Assembly (NCBI GenBank): GCA_040878185.1 | Contig: JBBDMS010000039.1 | Coordinates: 22,875-86,874, forward strand | DNA length: 64,000 bases | Direction: 5' to 3' | DNA from: JAWXBK01 sp040878185 | Lineage (GTDB): Bacteria; Pseudomonadota; Alphaproteobacteria; Dongiales; Dongiaceae | Part shown: positions 53,385 through 63,115 of the stretch, piece by piece | Layout of the letters: each line of letters starts with the position of its first letter | Numbering within the stretch: the stretch's first letter is position 1 | Translations under genes and position numbers: made by a program | The notes under the pieces: model-generated | The model's input: the letters and a program-made list of their open reading frames with translations, nothing else | The model's database searches: none | Told to the model about the DNA's origin: nothing

Positions 53385-54524
53385 TCAATCGATGCCGGCC
53401 TTGACCCCTTCGAACATGGCGATACACTTTTCGAGCACCGAGGAGTCCCACATCTCAAACATTTTGCTGCCCTCGATGAGTGATTGAGGATCGGCGTAGC
53501 CGTACTCCTTCACCAGCGTCTCGTCCGCGATGTCGAATGCCAGCTTGTTGGCGCTGCCGAAGGCGAACTCCTCAATCATGTATTTGCCAACAGTTGGCTC
53601 CAGCGTGGCATTTAGATAGTCGTACGTCTCGTCGTCCGAGGCCGAGCGGCTGTTCAAGAGCACCTGTGTATCGCACCACGTAAGGATGCCTTCCTTCGGG
53701 TTCATCCACTCAACGTCGACGCCTTCCTTCAGCAGGTTTGTATAGCTGCTATTCCACGCGTATGTAGCCACCAACTCGCCTGCCGCCATGGACTGTTGGA
53801 TGTCCGCGTCACTGGACCAGTAGTATCTGAGTAGCTCGCGCTGCTCCACCAGCTTGGCACGAACCCGCTCGATGTCGTCATCGGACATGTTGAACGGGTC
53901 ATCGATCCCGATTAGCACAGCAGTCGGAAGCACCGCCTCCTGCATGGCGCCACTCGTCGAGAGGCGGCCCGAGTACTTCGGGTCCCACAGGATCGACCAG
54001 CTGTGATTCTCAGGCCCGGAATACTCCGGGGCCAGGTCCGGCCGGAACACGATGGAACTGTTGCCCCACGTCCATGGCACCGCCCATTGTTTACCATCCC
54101 CAACCATGCCCTTGATCGTCGTTAGTTCTTGGTAAAGATCGCCCCAGGCCTCGATGCGCGACGGATCGATCGGTTCGAGCAACCCGGCATTCCGCAAGCG
54201 ACCAATCTCGCTGCTGGTCGGCACCGAAATGTCGGACTCGAAGCCCGATTGCAGCTTTGTGATTGCCTCATCGTTGTCGGCGAACACAGAGACGCTCGGC
54301 GACGTGCCGTACTTCTCGACGTATGCCGGGTGCAGCTCCGGGGTGTCGTAGACTGCCCAAGTGAACACCTTGAGGTTCGTATCGGCGCGGGCCCAATTGC
54401 CGGTCAACGGAACCGACACTGTGGCAATACCGACCGACGCAAGTATCTTGTTGATCTGCCGACGGCTCAGTTTGCCATCCGCAAGCATGCCCTTGAAGCG
54501 ATTAAGTTCCATTTTTTTTGACAT
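53385..54524 (-). CDS. PotD-like binding protein 3
   Basis: 379 residues from ATG 54524 (GGGAGGA upstream; longer frame rejected). N-terminal LSRRQINKILASVGIATVSV signal, cut after ARA. The mature start LKVFTWAVYDTPELHPAY matches the pattern of binding proteins 1 and 2 but the rest is more diverged (no DWGQTSITYRTDL; instead TWGNSSIVFRPDL). It lacks adjacent permease genes, so it may feed the shared core or be an orphan sensor. Faces dmfA2 convergently. Confidence 0.82.
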   Translation of the reverse strand: MSKKMELNRFKGMLADGKLSRRQINKILASVGIATVSVPLTGNWARADTNLKVFTWAVYDTPELHPAYVEKYGTSPSVSVFADNDEAITKLQSGFESDISVPTSSEIGRLRNAGLLEPIDPSRIEAWGDLYQELTTIKGMVGDGKQWAVPWTWGNSSIVFRPDLAPEYSGPENHSWSILWDPKYSGRLSTSGAMQEAVLPTAVLIGIDDPFNMSDDDIERVRAKLVEQRELLRYYWSSDADIQQSMAAGELVATYAWNSSYTNLLKEGVDVEWMNPKEGILTWCDTQVLLNSRSASDDETYDYLNATLEPTVGKYMIEEFAFGSANKLAFDIADETLVKEYGYADPQSLIEGSKMFEMWDSSVLEKCIAMFEGVKAGID

Positions 54525-54642
54525 TTGGACGTCCTCCCGGAAGATCATACAAAATGGTATGTTGGTGCCATGGCTTGGTCAAGTTCTTGTCAAGCTAGAG
54601 GAATGTTAGACAACTTTCTTGTATCGGATGTAGTCCGACCTG

Positions 54643-54682
54643 CCCGAACTTTCATCCAGTCTGAAGCAGAGTCCGTTCCTCA
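54643..54682. repeat. IS-end repeat, copy 2 (partner at 31520-31559)
   Basis: 38 of 40 bases match 31520-31559. In the first copy it stands directly left of the IS3 element; here it stands alone upstream of the degenerate IS. It marks a former insertion end of a related element. Confidence 0.6.
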
Positions 54683-54845
54683 GATGAATACTCGCTCCAA
54701 GCTGGGCGGACCAACCACCAGGAAGCTGATCTAGAACGCTTACGGCTCGAAGTTGAAATAACCGAGGCAGAGAGAAGTAACCTATGGCCTGCACCCGGTT
54801 CCGACGACACCGAGTTAGGTGTCTTAATGGAACCGGAGGTGAGTC

Positions 54846-55136
54846 ATGGAGAGACGAAAGTTTACACGCGAGTTCAAGCTTGAGGCTGTGCGGCTGATCA
54901 AGGATCGCGTCGTTTCGTATGCGCAGGCTGAGTGAGACCTGTCTGTGCATCAGTCGCAGCTATGCAGTTGGGTGAAGGCTTTTGCGGGCGACCCGCAACA
55001 TGCGTTCCCCGGCCAAGGTCAGATGAAGCCGGAGCAGGCTGAGATCCCGCGGTTGAAGCACGAAGTGATCAAGCTCAAGGCCGAACGCGACATTCTAAAA
55101 AAAGCCGCGGCCTACTTCGCGAAGGAATCGACGTGA
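54846..55136 (+). pseudogene. IS3-type orfA interrupted by a TGA
   Basis: 97 codons; frame is continuous except for TGA at 54933-54935 (codon 30), which cuts the HTH. The coiled-coil end IPRLKHEVIKLKAERDILKKA is preserved. Confidence 0.82.
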
Positions 55137-55690
55137 AGTTCTCCTTCATCGCGAAGCACCGTGGGACGTGGTCGGCGGGATGGTTGTGCGGGGCGCTCGG
55201 TGTCTCGCGAGGCGGGTTCTATGCCTGGCTGACGCGGCCGCGCAGCCGGCGCAGTCAGAACAATGAAGAGCTAAGCGCCAAGGTTCGTGCCAGCTTCCTG
55301 GCCAGCGGCCGGACCTACGGCGCCAGGCGCGTGTGGCACGACATGCTAACTGAAGGCGTGCCGTACGGCCTGCACCGGATCGAGCGATTGATGCGGCTAC
55401 AGGCCCTTAGAGCACGCCCGCGTGCTTGATCGCAGCTTCGAAGCGACGGCTCCAAACCGCAAATGGATCGCCGACTTCACCTACGTCTGGACGGCCGAAG
55501 GTTGGCTATATGTGGCGGCGGTGGTCGATCTCTTCTCTCGGCGCGTGGTCGGCTGGTCGATGAACACAGCCATGACCGCGCAACTCGAAGATCGGCTATA
55601 TGAGCCCTATGGAGTTCGAGAGGCAGGCGGGATTAGCTTAGGCGGGTGTCAACCGAACCAGGTGCAAGCCAAACTGCGGTTCTGCTAAGG
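55133..55690 (+). pseudogene. IS3-type orfB with frameshift and internal deletion
   Basis: Starts normally (GTWSAGWLCGALGVSRGGFYAWL); a shift near 55425 moves it to another frame that resumes PNRKWIADFTYVWTAEGWLY. Near 55597 the DDE core (IRVDQG and ...NxxIEA region) is missing: the text jumps to the C-terminal end, seen in a third frame as GYMSPMEFERQAGLA. At least a few hundred bases were lost. Confidence 0.78.
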
Positions 55691-55699
55691 AGAGCTATC

Positions 55700-56944
55700 A
55701 TGGATTTGAAGACCCACCTCAGAGACGAGATCGACTGGGATCTGCCCTTTCCGGCGGAAGAATACGCGGATCGCCGGCAGCGTACGCGCGCGGCCATGGC
55801 GAAAGCCGGCGTCGATGTTCTTCTGCTCTGCCGCTTTCCGGACATGAACTGGCTGACCGGCTACGACATGATTTTGAATCATCTGCGCAACCCGGCCACA
55901 CTGGTTGTGAGGGCCGACAGCGATGACACGCTCTTTTTCGATGCCGCCGCGCACACCACGATTGTCTCACTGGTGCCTGAGATCCGCGACGCCGTGTTTT
56001 TCGATCACGGTCCCATGGCCGACGCCGAGGATTTTGACATCATAACCAACGAACTCGCCGCACGCGGTCTCGTCGGTGGTACGATCGGCTTGCAGTTCTG
56101 GGGCTGGGGTCCGCATCCGTCGGTGATCGCGGCACTGGCCGAAAAGCTGCGCGCGAAGGGCGCCAACGTCGTCGACGCCTCGTTGCTGGTGGAGACTCAG
56201 CGTCTCTACAAGTCGCCGCGTGAGCAGGACATCGTACGCCAGGCTGCGGCCAAGGGTGACAATGCGCTAGAAGCCGCCCGCGCCGCGATGGCACCGGGTA
56301 TGATGGAAACCGAGATCGAGGCTGTTCTGATCGCCAGCCTCATGGCGCAGGGCTGTAATTATCCCGCCATCCACACAATGGTCGGGTCGGGTGTCCGGTC
56401 GGGCACGCATCATTCCGCGCCGACCCATCGTCGTGTGAAAGTGGGCGATCTCGTTAGTATCGATTTTTGCCCCTCGCTTCACCGCTATCACGTGAACACC
56501 TGCAGGACGTTCTCGATCGGCAAGGCTGACGACCGCTGGATTGACGTGATGGAGAAGGCCGCCGGCTCGATCGATGCGATTCTCGAGAACATCAAGGTCG
56601 GTGACCCTCTGCCCCGTGTGGACGAGGTCGCTCACGCGCATATCGAGAAGGTCGGCCTGATGGACAAGGCCTGGTGGATCGGTGGTTATCCGCTGGGAAT
56701 CTCGTTTCCGCCGGATTGGACAGGCGCCTACTGGAATCACTGGGAAGAGGAAACCTTCGGGCCAACGCCCGAACAGCTTACCGTTCAGCCTGGTCTCGTC
56801 TTCAACTACGAGAACCAGTTCGACGTCTGGGAGGGCTGGCCCGGCGGCACCGGCTGCAACTTCATCGAATCGTTCATCGTGACCGAGGATGGGCCGGAGC
56901 TGCTATCCCGCCTGCCGCGCACGATCCTTTCCAGCGAAGGTTGA
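55700..56944 (+). CDS. M24-family (pita-bread) hydrolase, creatinase-like
   Basis: 414 residues from ATG 55700 (AAGGAGAG upstream). N-terminal creatinase/prolidase domain (1-165) and C-terminal pita-bread fold. Of the five metal ligands in aminopeptidase P, only the first Asp (VSIDF) and the last Glu (FIESFIVTEDG) are recognisable; the second Asp, the His (GGYPLG) and the first Glu (LTVQPG) are replaced. This loss is typical of non-metal members such as creatinase and ectoine hydrolase. A role in hydrolysing a N-methylated or cyclic amine fits the island. Confidence 0.78.
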   Translation: MDLKTHLRDEIDWDLPFPAEEYADRRQRTRAAMAKAGVDVLLLCRFPDMNWLTGYDMILNHLRNPATLVVRADSDDTLFFDAAAHTTIVSLVPEIRDAVFFDHGPMADAEDFDIITNELAARGLVGGTIGLQFWGWGPHPSVIAALAEKLRAKGANVVDASLLVETQRLYKSPREQDIVRQAAAKGDNALEAARAAMAPGMMETEIEAVLIASLMAQGCNYPAIHTMVGSGVRSGTHHSAPTHRRVKVGDLVSIDFCPSLHRYHVNTCRTFSIGKADDRWIDVMEKAAGSIDAILENIKVGDPLPRVDEVAHAHIEKVGLMDKAWWIGGYPLGISFPPDWTGAYWNHWEEETFGPTPEQLTVQPGLVFNYENQFDVWEGWPGGTGCNFIESFIVTEDGPELLSRLPRTILSSEG

Positions 56945-56992
56945 CCTGACCCCTTCAAACGCAGCCAGTCTGAGTGACACTTTTCGACTGGC

Positions 56993-57038
56993 TGGTCTGA
57001 GCCCTGAAAGTCGGATCGTTTTTGGGTAGAGTTTTCCG
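56993..57038. repeat. Solo IS end (partner: left end of IS3 element at 31561)
   Basis: TGGTCTGAGCCCTGAAAG and the following AGAGTTTTCCG match the left inverted repeat of the IS3 element with only two differences. No transposase follows, so this is a solo end left by loss of a copy. Together with 54643-54682 it brackets the M24 gene. Confidence 0.62.
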
Positions 57039-57105
57039 ATGACCTCCCCCCGACCTTAGATCGGGTTCAGTTGGAAAATTCCGCTTCATAACACGCCAAC
57101 GTAAC

Positions 57106-57134
57106 TTGACAGTGCCGTAAGTTGGCACTATAAA
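57106..57134 (+). promoter_or_regulatory. Consensus promoter with built-in operator for the MerR-like gene
   Basis: TTGACA (57106-57111), 17 bases, TATAAA (57129-57134). The spacer is the inverted repeat AGTGCC-N7-GGCACT (57111-57129). Transcription should start near 57141, exactly at the ATG of the next gene, so the mRNA is likely leaderless. Confidence 0.72.
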
Positions 57135-57140
57135 CTTGGC

Positions 57141-57608
57141 ATGACTGACAATCACGACTACAGCCTCCAGATCGCAACACAGGTGATCGCTCGCGCGATC
57201 AAGGAGGACCCTGCAACGGTTCGGCGGCGATTCCGGCACTGGGCTGGGCTGGGCATAGTTCCTGAAGCTGCTCGCACCGGCAGTGGTGTCGGCACGCGGC
57301 GAGCCTATGCGAAAGCTGGGGTTCTTCTCGGCGCCCTGCTGGCACTCCTGGCGCGTCACGGCATCGAGGGGGAAGCCCTCACTCGCCTCAGCAAGGAAAT
57401 GGAACCGGTGCTTTGCAGAAAGGGCCTCGCGTACTTCCATAGGAGCGGCGGTGATCTGATTATTGACCTTGAGGCCAATGGAAATTTGAGAGCACAAATT
57501 CGCCTGCCCGGTGCCCAACCGCCCAAGTCTCCGGAATGGGCCCGGCTTACGATCAATATTGGGGTGCTCGCGAGCCAGCTTTCCAAGGCCCTCGACTTCT
57601 ATGACTAA
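57141..57608 (+). CDS. MerR-like/HTH regulator of the integration module
   Basis: 155 residues, not recognised in detail. An N-terminal helical segment with QVIARAIKEDPATVRRRFRHWAGLGIV reads like a MerR-type helix-turn-helix (turn, recognition helix and following wing with RTGSGVGTRRAY). The C-terminal part (about 90-150) is beta-rich. Flanked on both sides by matching 19-bp inverted repeats, so it is probably self-regulated and controls the recombinase genes. No ribosome site precedes the ATG, in line with leaderless translation. Confidence 0.6.
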   Translation: MTDNHDYSLQIATQVIARAIKEDPATVRRRFRHWAGLGIVPEAARTGSGVGTRRAYAKAGVLLGALLALLARHGIEGEALTRLSKEMEPVLCRKGLAYFHRSGGDLIIDLEANGNLRAQIRLPGAQPPKSPEWARLTINIGVLASQLSKALDFYD

Positions 57609-57626
57609 CTATTTTTTTATAAACAT

Positions 57627-57645
57627 AGTGCCAATGTACGGCACT
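57627..57645 (+). promoter_or_regulatory. Second copy of the module operator
   Basis: AGTGCC-AATGTAC-GGCACT. Read in reverse it differs from the first operator at 2 of 19 positions. Directly before it, TATAAA (57618-57623) could be a -10 for the downstream genes. Same protein should bind both. Confidence 0.65.
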
Positions 57646-57668
57646 ATGGCGCAGCCGGCGAGGCGCCA

Positions 57669-57878
57669 ATGAACGCCGAATACACTAGGCCGGAATCTGC
57701 CCACCAGATGGCCGATCTTCGCCAACCGCTTGGCGTTCTTGCTCGCCTCCTCGGGCGCCAGGCGGCACGCGATCAGCTGAGCGCCGGCTGCCCGACTTCG
57801 GACGGCAATCCGGATTTCTCCGACCCGCAACCCGTTGTCCAATCCTCCACGACTGAGCGCAAGCGACGGAGGCCGTGA
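57669..57878 (+). CDS. Small hypothetical protein of the integration module
   Basis: 69 residues, no recognisable motif; helix-prone first half (ESAHQMADLRQPLGVLARLLGRQ) and a disordered, charged C-terminus. Its stop overlaps the ATG of the HTH gene, and it follows the second operator by 23 bases, which argues for a real gene. No function assigned. Confidence 0.45.
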   Translation: MNAEYTRPESAHQMADLRQPLGVLARLLGRQAARDQLSAGCPTSDGNPDFSDPQPVVQSSTTERKRRRP

Positions 57879-58075
57879 TGGCGACAAAGTCCAACCGGGA
57901 TTCCATCGGGGCCTTCTATTCCATCGCCGAAGTCGCGGAGCGACTCGGGGTAAACGCACGCACGGTCCGGCGGTGGATCGGTGACGGTCGCCTCGTTGTG
58001 CATCGCTTCGGGCGCTCCATACGCATCGCCGAAACCGATCTGCGGGCGTTCATGGCCGCCAATCGTGAGGGCTAG
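57878..58075 (+). CDS. Excisionase-like HTH protein (Xis/HTH_17 type)
   Basis: 65 residues. FYSIAEVAERLGVNARTVRRW plus RFGRSIRIAETDLRAFMA is the winged HTH of the excisionase/Xis group, which bends DNA and sets recombination direction. GGAGG stands 5 bases before the ATG. Located between the regulator and the recombinases, a logical place for an excision factor. Confidence 0.75.
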   Translation: MATKSNRDSIGAFYSIAEVAERLGVNARTVRRWIGDGRLVVHRFGRSIRIAETDLRAFMAANREG

Positions 58076-58118
58076 ATTGATGTTCACACCAGTCAACGTA
58101 TTGCCTTCAATTTCAACG

Positions 58119-58196
58119 AGATACAAAGGTGTCGGGAATACATTCCAGATACAACCGTCCCATGTACTTCTATATAGTATTCCCGTTAAGGTATCT
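58119..58196. repeat. Nested inverted repeats before the recombinase genes
   Basis: Outer arms AGATAC (58119-58124) and GTATCT (58191-58196); inner arms GGGAATAC (58134-58141) and GTATTCCC (58177-58184). Both pairs are almost concentric. AGATACAA also recurs directly at 58147. Could be a control site, an RNA structure or a recombinase arm site. Confidence 0.45.
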
Positions 58197-58249
58197 GTGG
58201 CCGCTCCGGCCATCCCGAGGCCGCTCCAGTCCAGATGGAGGATTTCCCG

Positions 58250-60001
58250 ATGAACCAGCCCCATCGCCCGCGTGACCCCGCAGCGTTCGTGGCCGGACGC
58301 AGCGACGCCGACAGTCTGGCCGACCTGGTCGCGAGGCTCACTGCCGACGAGACCCTGTCGCCCGCCCGCCGGCGCGATCTGGCCTCTTCGCTCCGCCGTA
58401 TCGCACAGCTCCTCGATCGCGACCTCAGTGCTCTGCCAGCCGACTTGCCGGGCCTTCGGGGTGCTATCGGCCGCATTAACCCGGCCCAGTACGGTATCTC
58501 GCGCAAGACCTGGTCCAATATCCGCTCGAACACGCTCGCCGCCCTGCGCCTCTACGGCAGCAGCAGCGCGCCATCGCGCAAGTCGCCGCTGTCGGACGAA
58601 TGGCAGGCGCTGCAGCATCGGCTTCCGGACAAGCGTTTCCGCAACGGGCTCTCGCGGTTCACACGCTTCTGTAGCGACCAAGGCATCGCGCCCGCTTCTG
58701 TCGACGACGCCGCAACAACGGGCTTCCGGCGCCATCTCGAGACCGACACGTTCGTACCCAAGCCATCGGCGCACCTCCGTCGCACCTGCCGGCTATGGAA
58801 CGAAGCCGTGGAGACGATCTCGGGCTGGCCCGGCCGGACGGTGCCGTTACCGGACAATCGAAAGCCGCGCCGACGCCGTGCGCTGAGTGATCTGCCGGCG
58901 AGCTTCCAGCAGGATCTCGGCGCCTACCTCGCCATGCGCGCCAATCCCGATCCTTTCGATGAAGCGGCGCCGGCCAAACCCCTCAAACCCGGCACCATCC
59001 GGCTGCAGCAGGAGCATGTCCGCGTCGCGGCTTCTGCGCTTATCGGGCAGGAAGCTCCGAGTGAGCGCATTCGGTCACTTGCCGATCTGGTCGAACCGAA
59101 TTCTTTCGTGGCGATCCTGCGCCGACTGCTCCTTGACCACGGGGGCAAGGCCAACGCCTGGACCGAGGGAATCGCAAAGACCCTCATCTCAATCGCGAAG
59201 CTCTGGGTGCGGGTCGACACCGATGCATTAAACAAACTGAAGGTACTGCAGGCACGGTTGCCGAAACTGCAGCCCGGTATGACTCGCAAGAACCGCGAAA
59301 CGCTGCGGCAGTTCGATGACGACGGCAATCTTGCCCGGCTGCTCAGCCTGCCCCAGCAACAGTTCGCCGAAGCACTCCGCGTCGACCCGCCGACAAGCAA
59401 GGCAGCGGTGCAAGCCCAGATCGCGTTTGCCATCGAGTTCCTGCTGCACTGCCCGCTGCGCGCACACAATCTGGTTGCCCTTCGTCTCGGCACGCATCTG
59501 ATCCGGCCGGCCGGTAACCGCGGCCCTGTCTATCTCTGCCTTGAGCCGGGGGAGGTCAAAAACGACGAGCCGATCGACTTTGAACTGGCGCCATCGGTCA
59601 TGAAAATGCTCGAGCTCTATCAATGCCGGTTTCTGCCATTTCTCGGCGGCCCGGATTGTCGCCATCTCTTTTGCACGACAGGCGGACAGCCGAAGGCTCA
59701 GGCAACCCTCGCCCAGCAGATCCAAAAAACAATCGCGAAGCGCCTTGGCCTTGTCATGACCATGCACCAGTTCCGGCATTTGGCGGCCAAGCTGCATCTC
59801 GATGCTGATCCGGATGCCTATGAGCGCCTCCGCCAGTTGCTCGGGCACACGTCGCTCCGGACGACCCTCAACGCCTATGCCAAACCGGACACAAGGCGAG
59901 CAGGCAAGGAGCATGACCGGATCATCGAGGCCCGTCGGCAGGATCTTGCCGACAGGACGAGTCACCCGCGCCGACGCGCAACACTGGCGAGGACGCAATG
60001 A
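58250..60001 (+). CDS. Tyrosine recombinase A
   Basis: 583 residues from ATG 58250 (GGAGG upstream; an ATG 15 bases earlier overlaps this site). Long N-terminal DNA-binding part; catalytic residues: Arg in CPLRAHNL, His-x-x-Arg in HQFRHLAAK, His in LGHTSLRTT and Tyr in NAYAKPD. Larger than classic phage integrases. Overlaps the next recombinase gene by 4 bases. Confidence 0.82.
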   Translation: MNQPHRPRDPAAFVAGRSDADSLADLVARLTADETLSPARRRDLASSLRRIAQLLDRDLSALPADLPGLRGAIGRINPAQYGISRKTWSNIRSNTLAALRLYGSSSAPSRKSPLSDEWQALQHRLPDKRFRNGLSRFTRFCSDQGIAPASVDDAATTGFRRHLETDTFVPKPSAHLRRTCRLWNEAVETISGWPGRTVPLPDNRKPRRRRALSDLPASFQQDLGAYLAMRANPDPFDEAAPAKPLKPGTIRLQQEHVRVAASALIGQEAPSERIRSLADLVEPNSFVAILRRLLLDHGGKANAWTEGIAKTLISIAKLWVRVDTDALNKLKVLQARLPKLQPGMTRKNRETLRQFDDDGNLARLLSLPQQQFAEALRVDPPTSKAAVQAQIAFAIEFLLHCPLRAHNLVALRLGTHLIRPAGNRGPVYLCLEPGEVKNDEPIDFELAPSVMKMLELYQCRFLPFLGGPDCRHLFCTTGGQPKAQATLAQQIQKTIAKRLGLVMTMHQFRHLAAKLHLDADPDAYERLRQLLGHTSLRTTLNAYAKPDTRRAGKEHDRIIEARRQDLADRTSHPRRRATLARTQ

Positions 60002-61059
60002 CCTTGAGACAGCGCCTTTCGCTGCCTCGCCGGGATTGGCCCGTCCGCGATCGCGCCCTGTGGGACATCGCTTGTACGCAGGGCGACGTGTTTGAGAGCG
60101 GGATCGCGTCACATCTCTCCCCCCGTAGCCGGACTACGATCGAGTGGGGTTACGCCCGCTGGCTCGGCTACCTGGCCCGTGCTGAGTCTTTGACCCTCGA
60201 TATGTTACCGGAGGACAGGGTCACGCGCGCACGCGTTAAAGCCTATGTCGACGACGTTTCCGGCCGCTGCTCGCCGACGACGGTCTGGAACGACGTCAAG
60301 GCGCTCTACGACATGGCGCGCTTCATGATCCCTAGCACTGACTGGACCTGGCTCAAATCGCTCAAGGCTACGTTGGAACGCAGGATACAGCGGCGGCGAT
60401 CGCCCGTCATCGATACGACGCGCCTGGTCGATCTTGGATTCGCGTTGATGACCGATGGAATCGAGCGGCTGCAATCGGACAAGCTCGTCGGCGCCCTCGC
60501 CTATCGCGACGGGTTGCTCATTGCGTTTCTCGCCTATCGACCGTTGCGGCGGCGGACGCTCGCGGCGCTCACTATCGGACAGCAGCTCCAGCAGATCGGC
60601 ATGACCTGGATGCTCGTTCTCGATGCTGCGGACCTGAAGAACCGGCGCGATGCCGATTTCTCCTGGCCCGAACCGCTGGTCACGGCGCTAGAGCGCTATC
60701 TCGCCGGTATACGGCCGCTCTTTCCGGGCGCAAGCAACCATGCCGGCCTGTGGCCCTCGGTGAAGGGCCGGCCGATGGGCGAAGAAGCGATCTACGAGGC
60801 GGTGCGCAATCGCACGAAGGCGGCCCTCGGGATCGCTGTCAATCTTCATGCGTTCCGACATAGCAGCGCCACCACAATCGCCATGAATATGCCTGAAGCG
60901 CTCGGCATCGCAGCACCGCTCCTGACCCATGCGGATCCGCGTGCGACCGAGCGTCACTACAACCTGGCGCGCCATATCGAGGCAGGCCGCGCACAATCCC
61001 GGGTGATTGACACCCTGCGCCAACGATTGCAGCGTACTGTCGTGCAGAAGGAGCGATGA
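59998..61059 (+). CDS. Tyrosine recombinase B
   Basis: 353 residues, coupled to recombinase A by ATGA. Catalytic residues: Arg near YRPLRRRTLAAL, HAFRHSSAT, THADPRAT and Tyr in RHYNLARHI. The N-terminal SAM-like core-binding domain is intact. Ends 3 bases before the serine recombinase start, so the three recombinases form one unit. Confidence 0.84.
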   Translation: MTLRQRLSLPRRDWPVRDRALWDIACTQGDVFESGIASHLSPRSRTTIEWGYARWLGYLARAESLTLDMLPEDRVTRARVKAYVDDVSGRCSPTTVWNDVKALYDMARFMIPSTDWTWLKSLKATLERRIQRRRSPVIDTTRLVDLGFALMTDGIERLQSDKLVGALAYRDGLLIAFLAYRPLRRRTLAALTIGQQLQQIGMTWMLVLDAADLKNRRDADFSWPEPLVTALERYLAGIRPLFPGASNHAGLWPSVKGRPMGEEAIYEAVRNRTKAALGIAVNLHAFRHSSATTIAMNMPEALGIAAPLLTHADPRATERHYNLARHIEAGRAQSRVIDTLRQRLQRTVVQKER

Positions 61060-61062
61060 CCG

Positions 61063-62745
<1,683 letters not shown>

Positions 62746-62884
62746 TCAAATCCTGTGGTTCGGCTCAGCGGTTTGATGTCGCCGGAAGTCGCGTGACGCC
62801 GCCCGTTCGATCGAATGCCGATCGGGCAGCTTTTCATTGTTGATAAGAACGCGTGCTGTTGCTGTCGCCTGTCGTCGGAAGACC

Positions 62885-62999
62885 TGGCAGCGACCTACTC
62901 TCCCGGGCCTTAGGACACAGTACCATCGGCGCTGAGGGTTTTCACGGCCGAGTTCGGAATGGGATCGGGTGTAGTCCCCTCGCAATAACCACCAGGTCG
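62885..62999 (-). rRNA. rrf: 5S ribosomal RNA
   Basis: About 115 bases: on the minus strand it begins GACCTGGTGGTTATTGCGA, has CCCGATCCCATTCCGAACTC in loop B/C, and ends GTAGGTCGCTGCCA. Ends set by pairing of the two termini; error of a few bases is possible. Spacer to tRNA-fMet 62746-62884 holds nothing else. Confidence 0.93.
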
Positions 63000-63115
63000 T
63001 CGGACGACATGCGGCAACAGAAGAATACGCTGGATCGAATTACATGCCGGCCCGCGCATCGCATGCGATGCGATCGGACACGGAAACTTGCCGCTATGCG
63101 CGAGGCAAGAGGCAA

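Larger units (their letters stand above)
54846..55690 (+). mobile_element. Degenerate IS3-family insertion sequence
   Basis: Contains a stop-interrupted orfA and a broken orfB with an internal deletion. Different IS3 subgroup from the element at 31561 (OrfA starts MERRKFTREFKLEAVRLI, which is typical of IS407/IS1400-like groups). Inactive. It separates binding protein 3 from the M24 gene, whose start lies 10 bases after the last transposase codons. Confidence 0.75.

Noticed and set aside
53143..53487. Plus-strand frame after dmfA2
   Set aside because: No ribosome site or motif and it overlaps binding protein 3 antisense.
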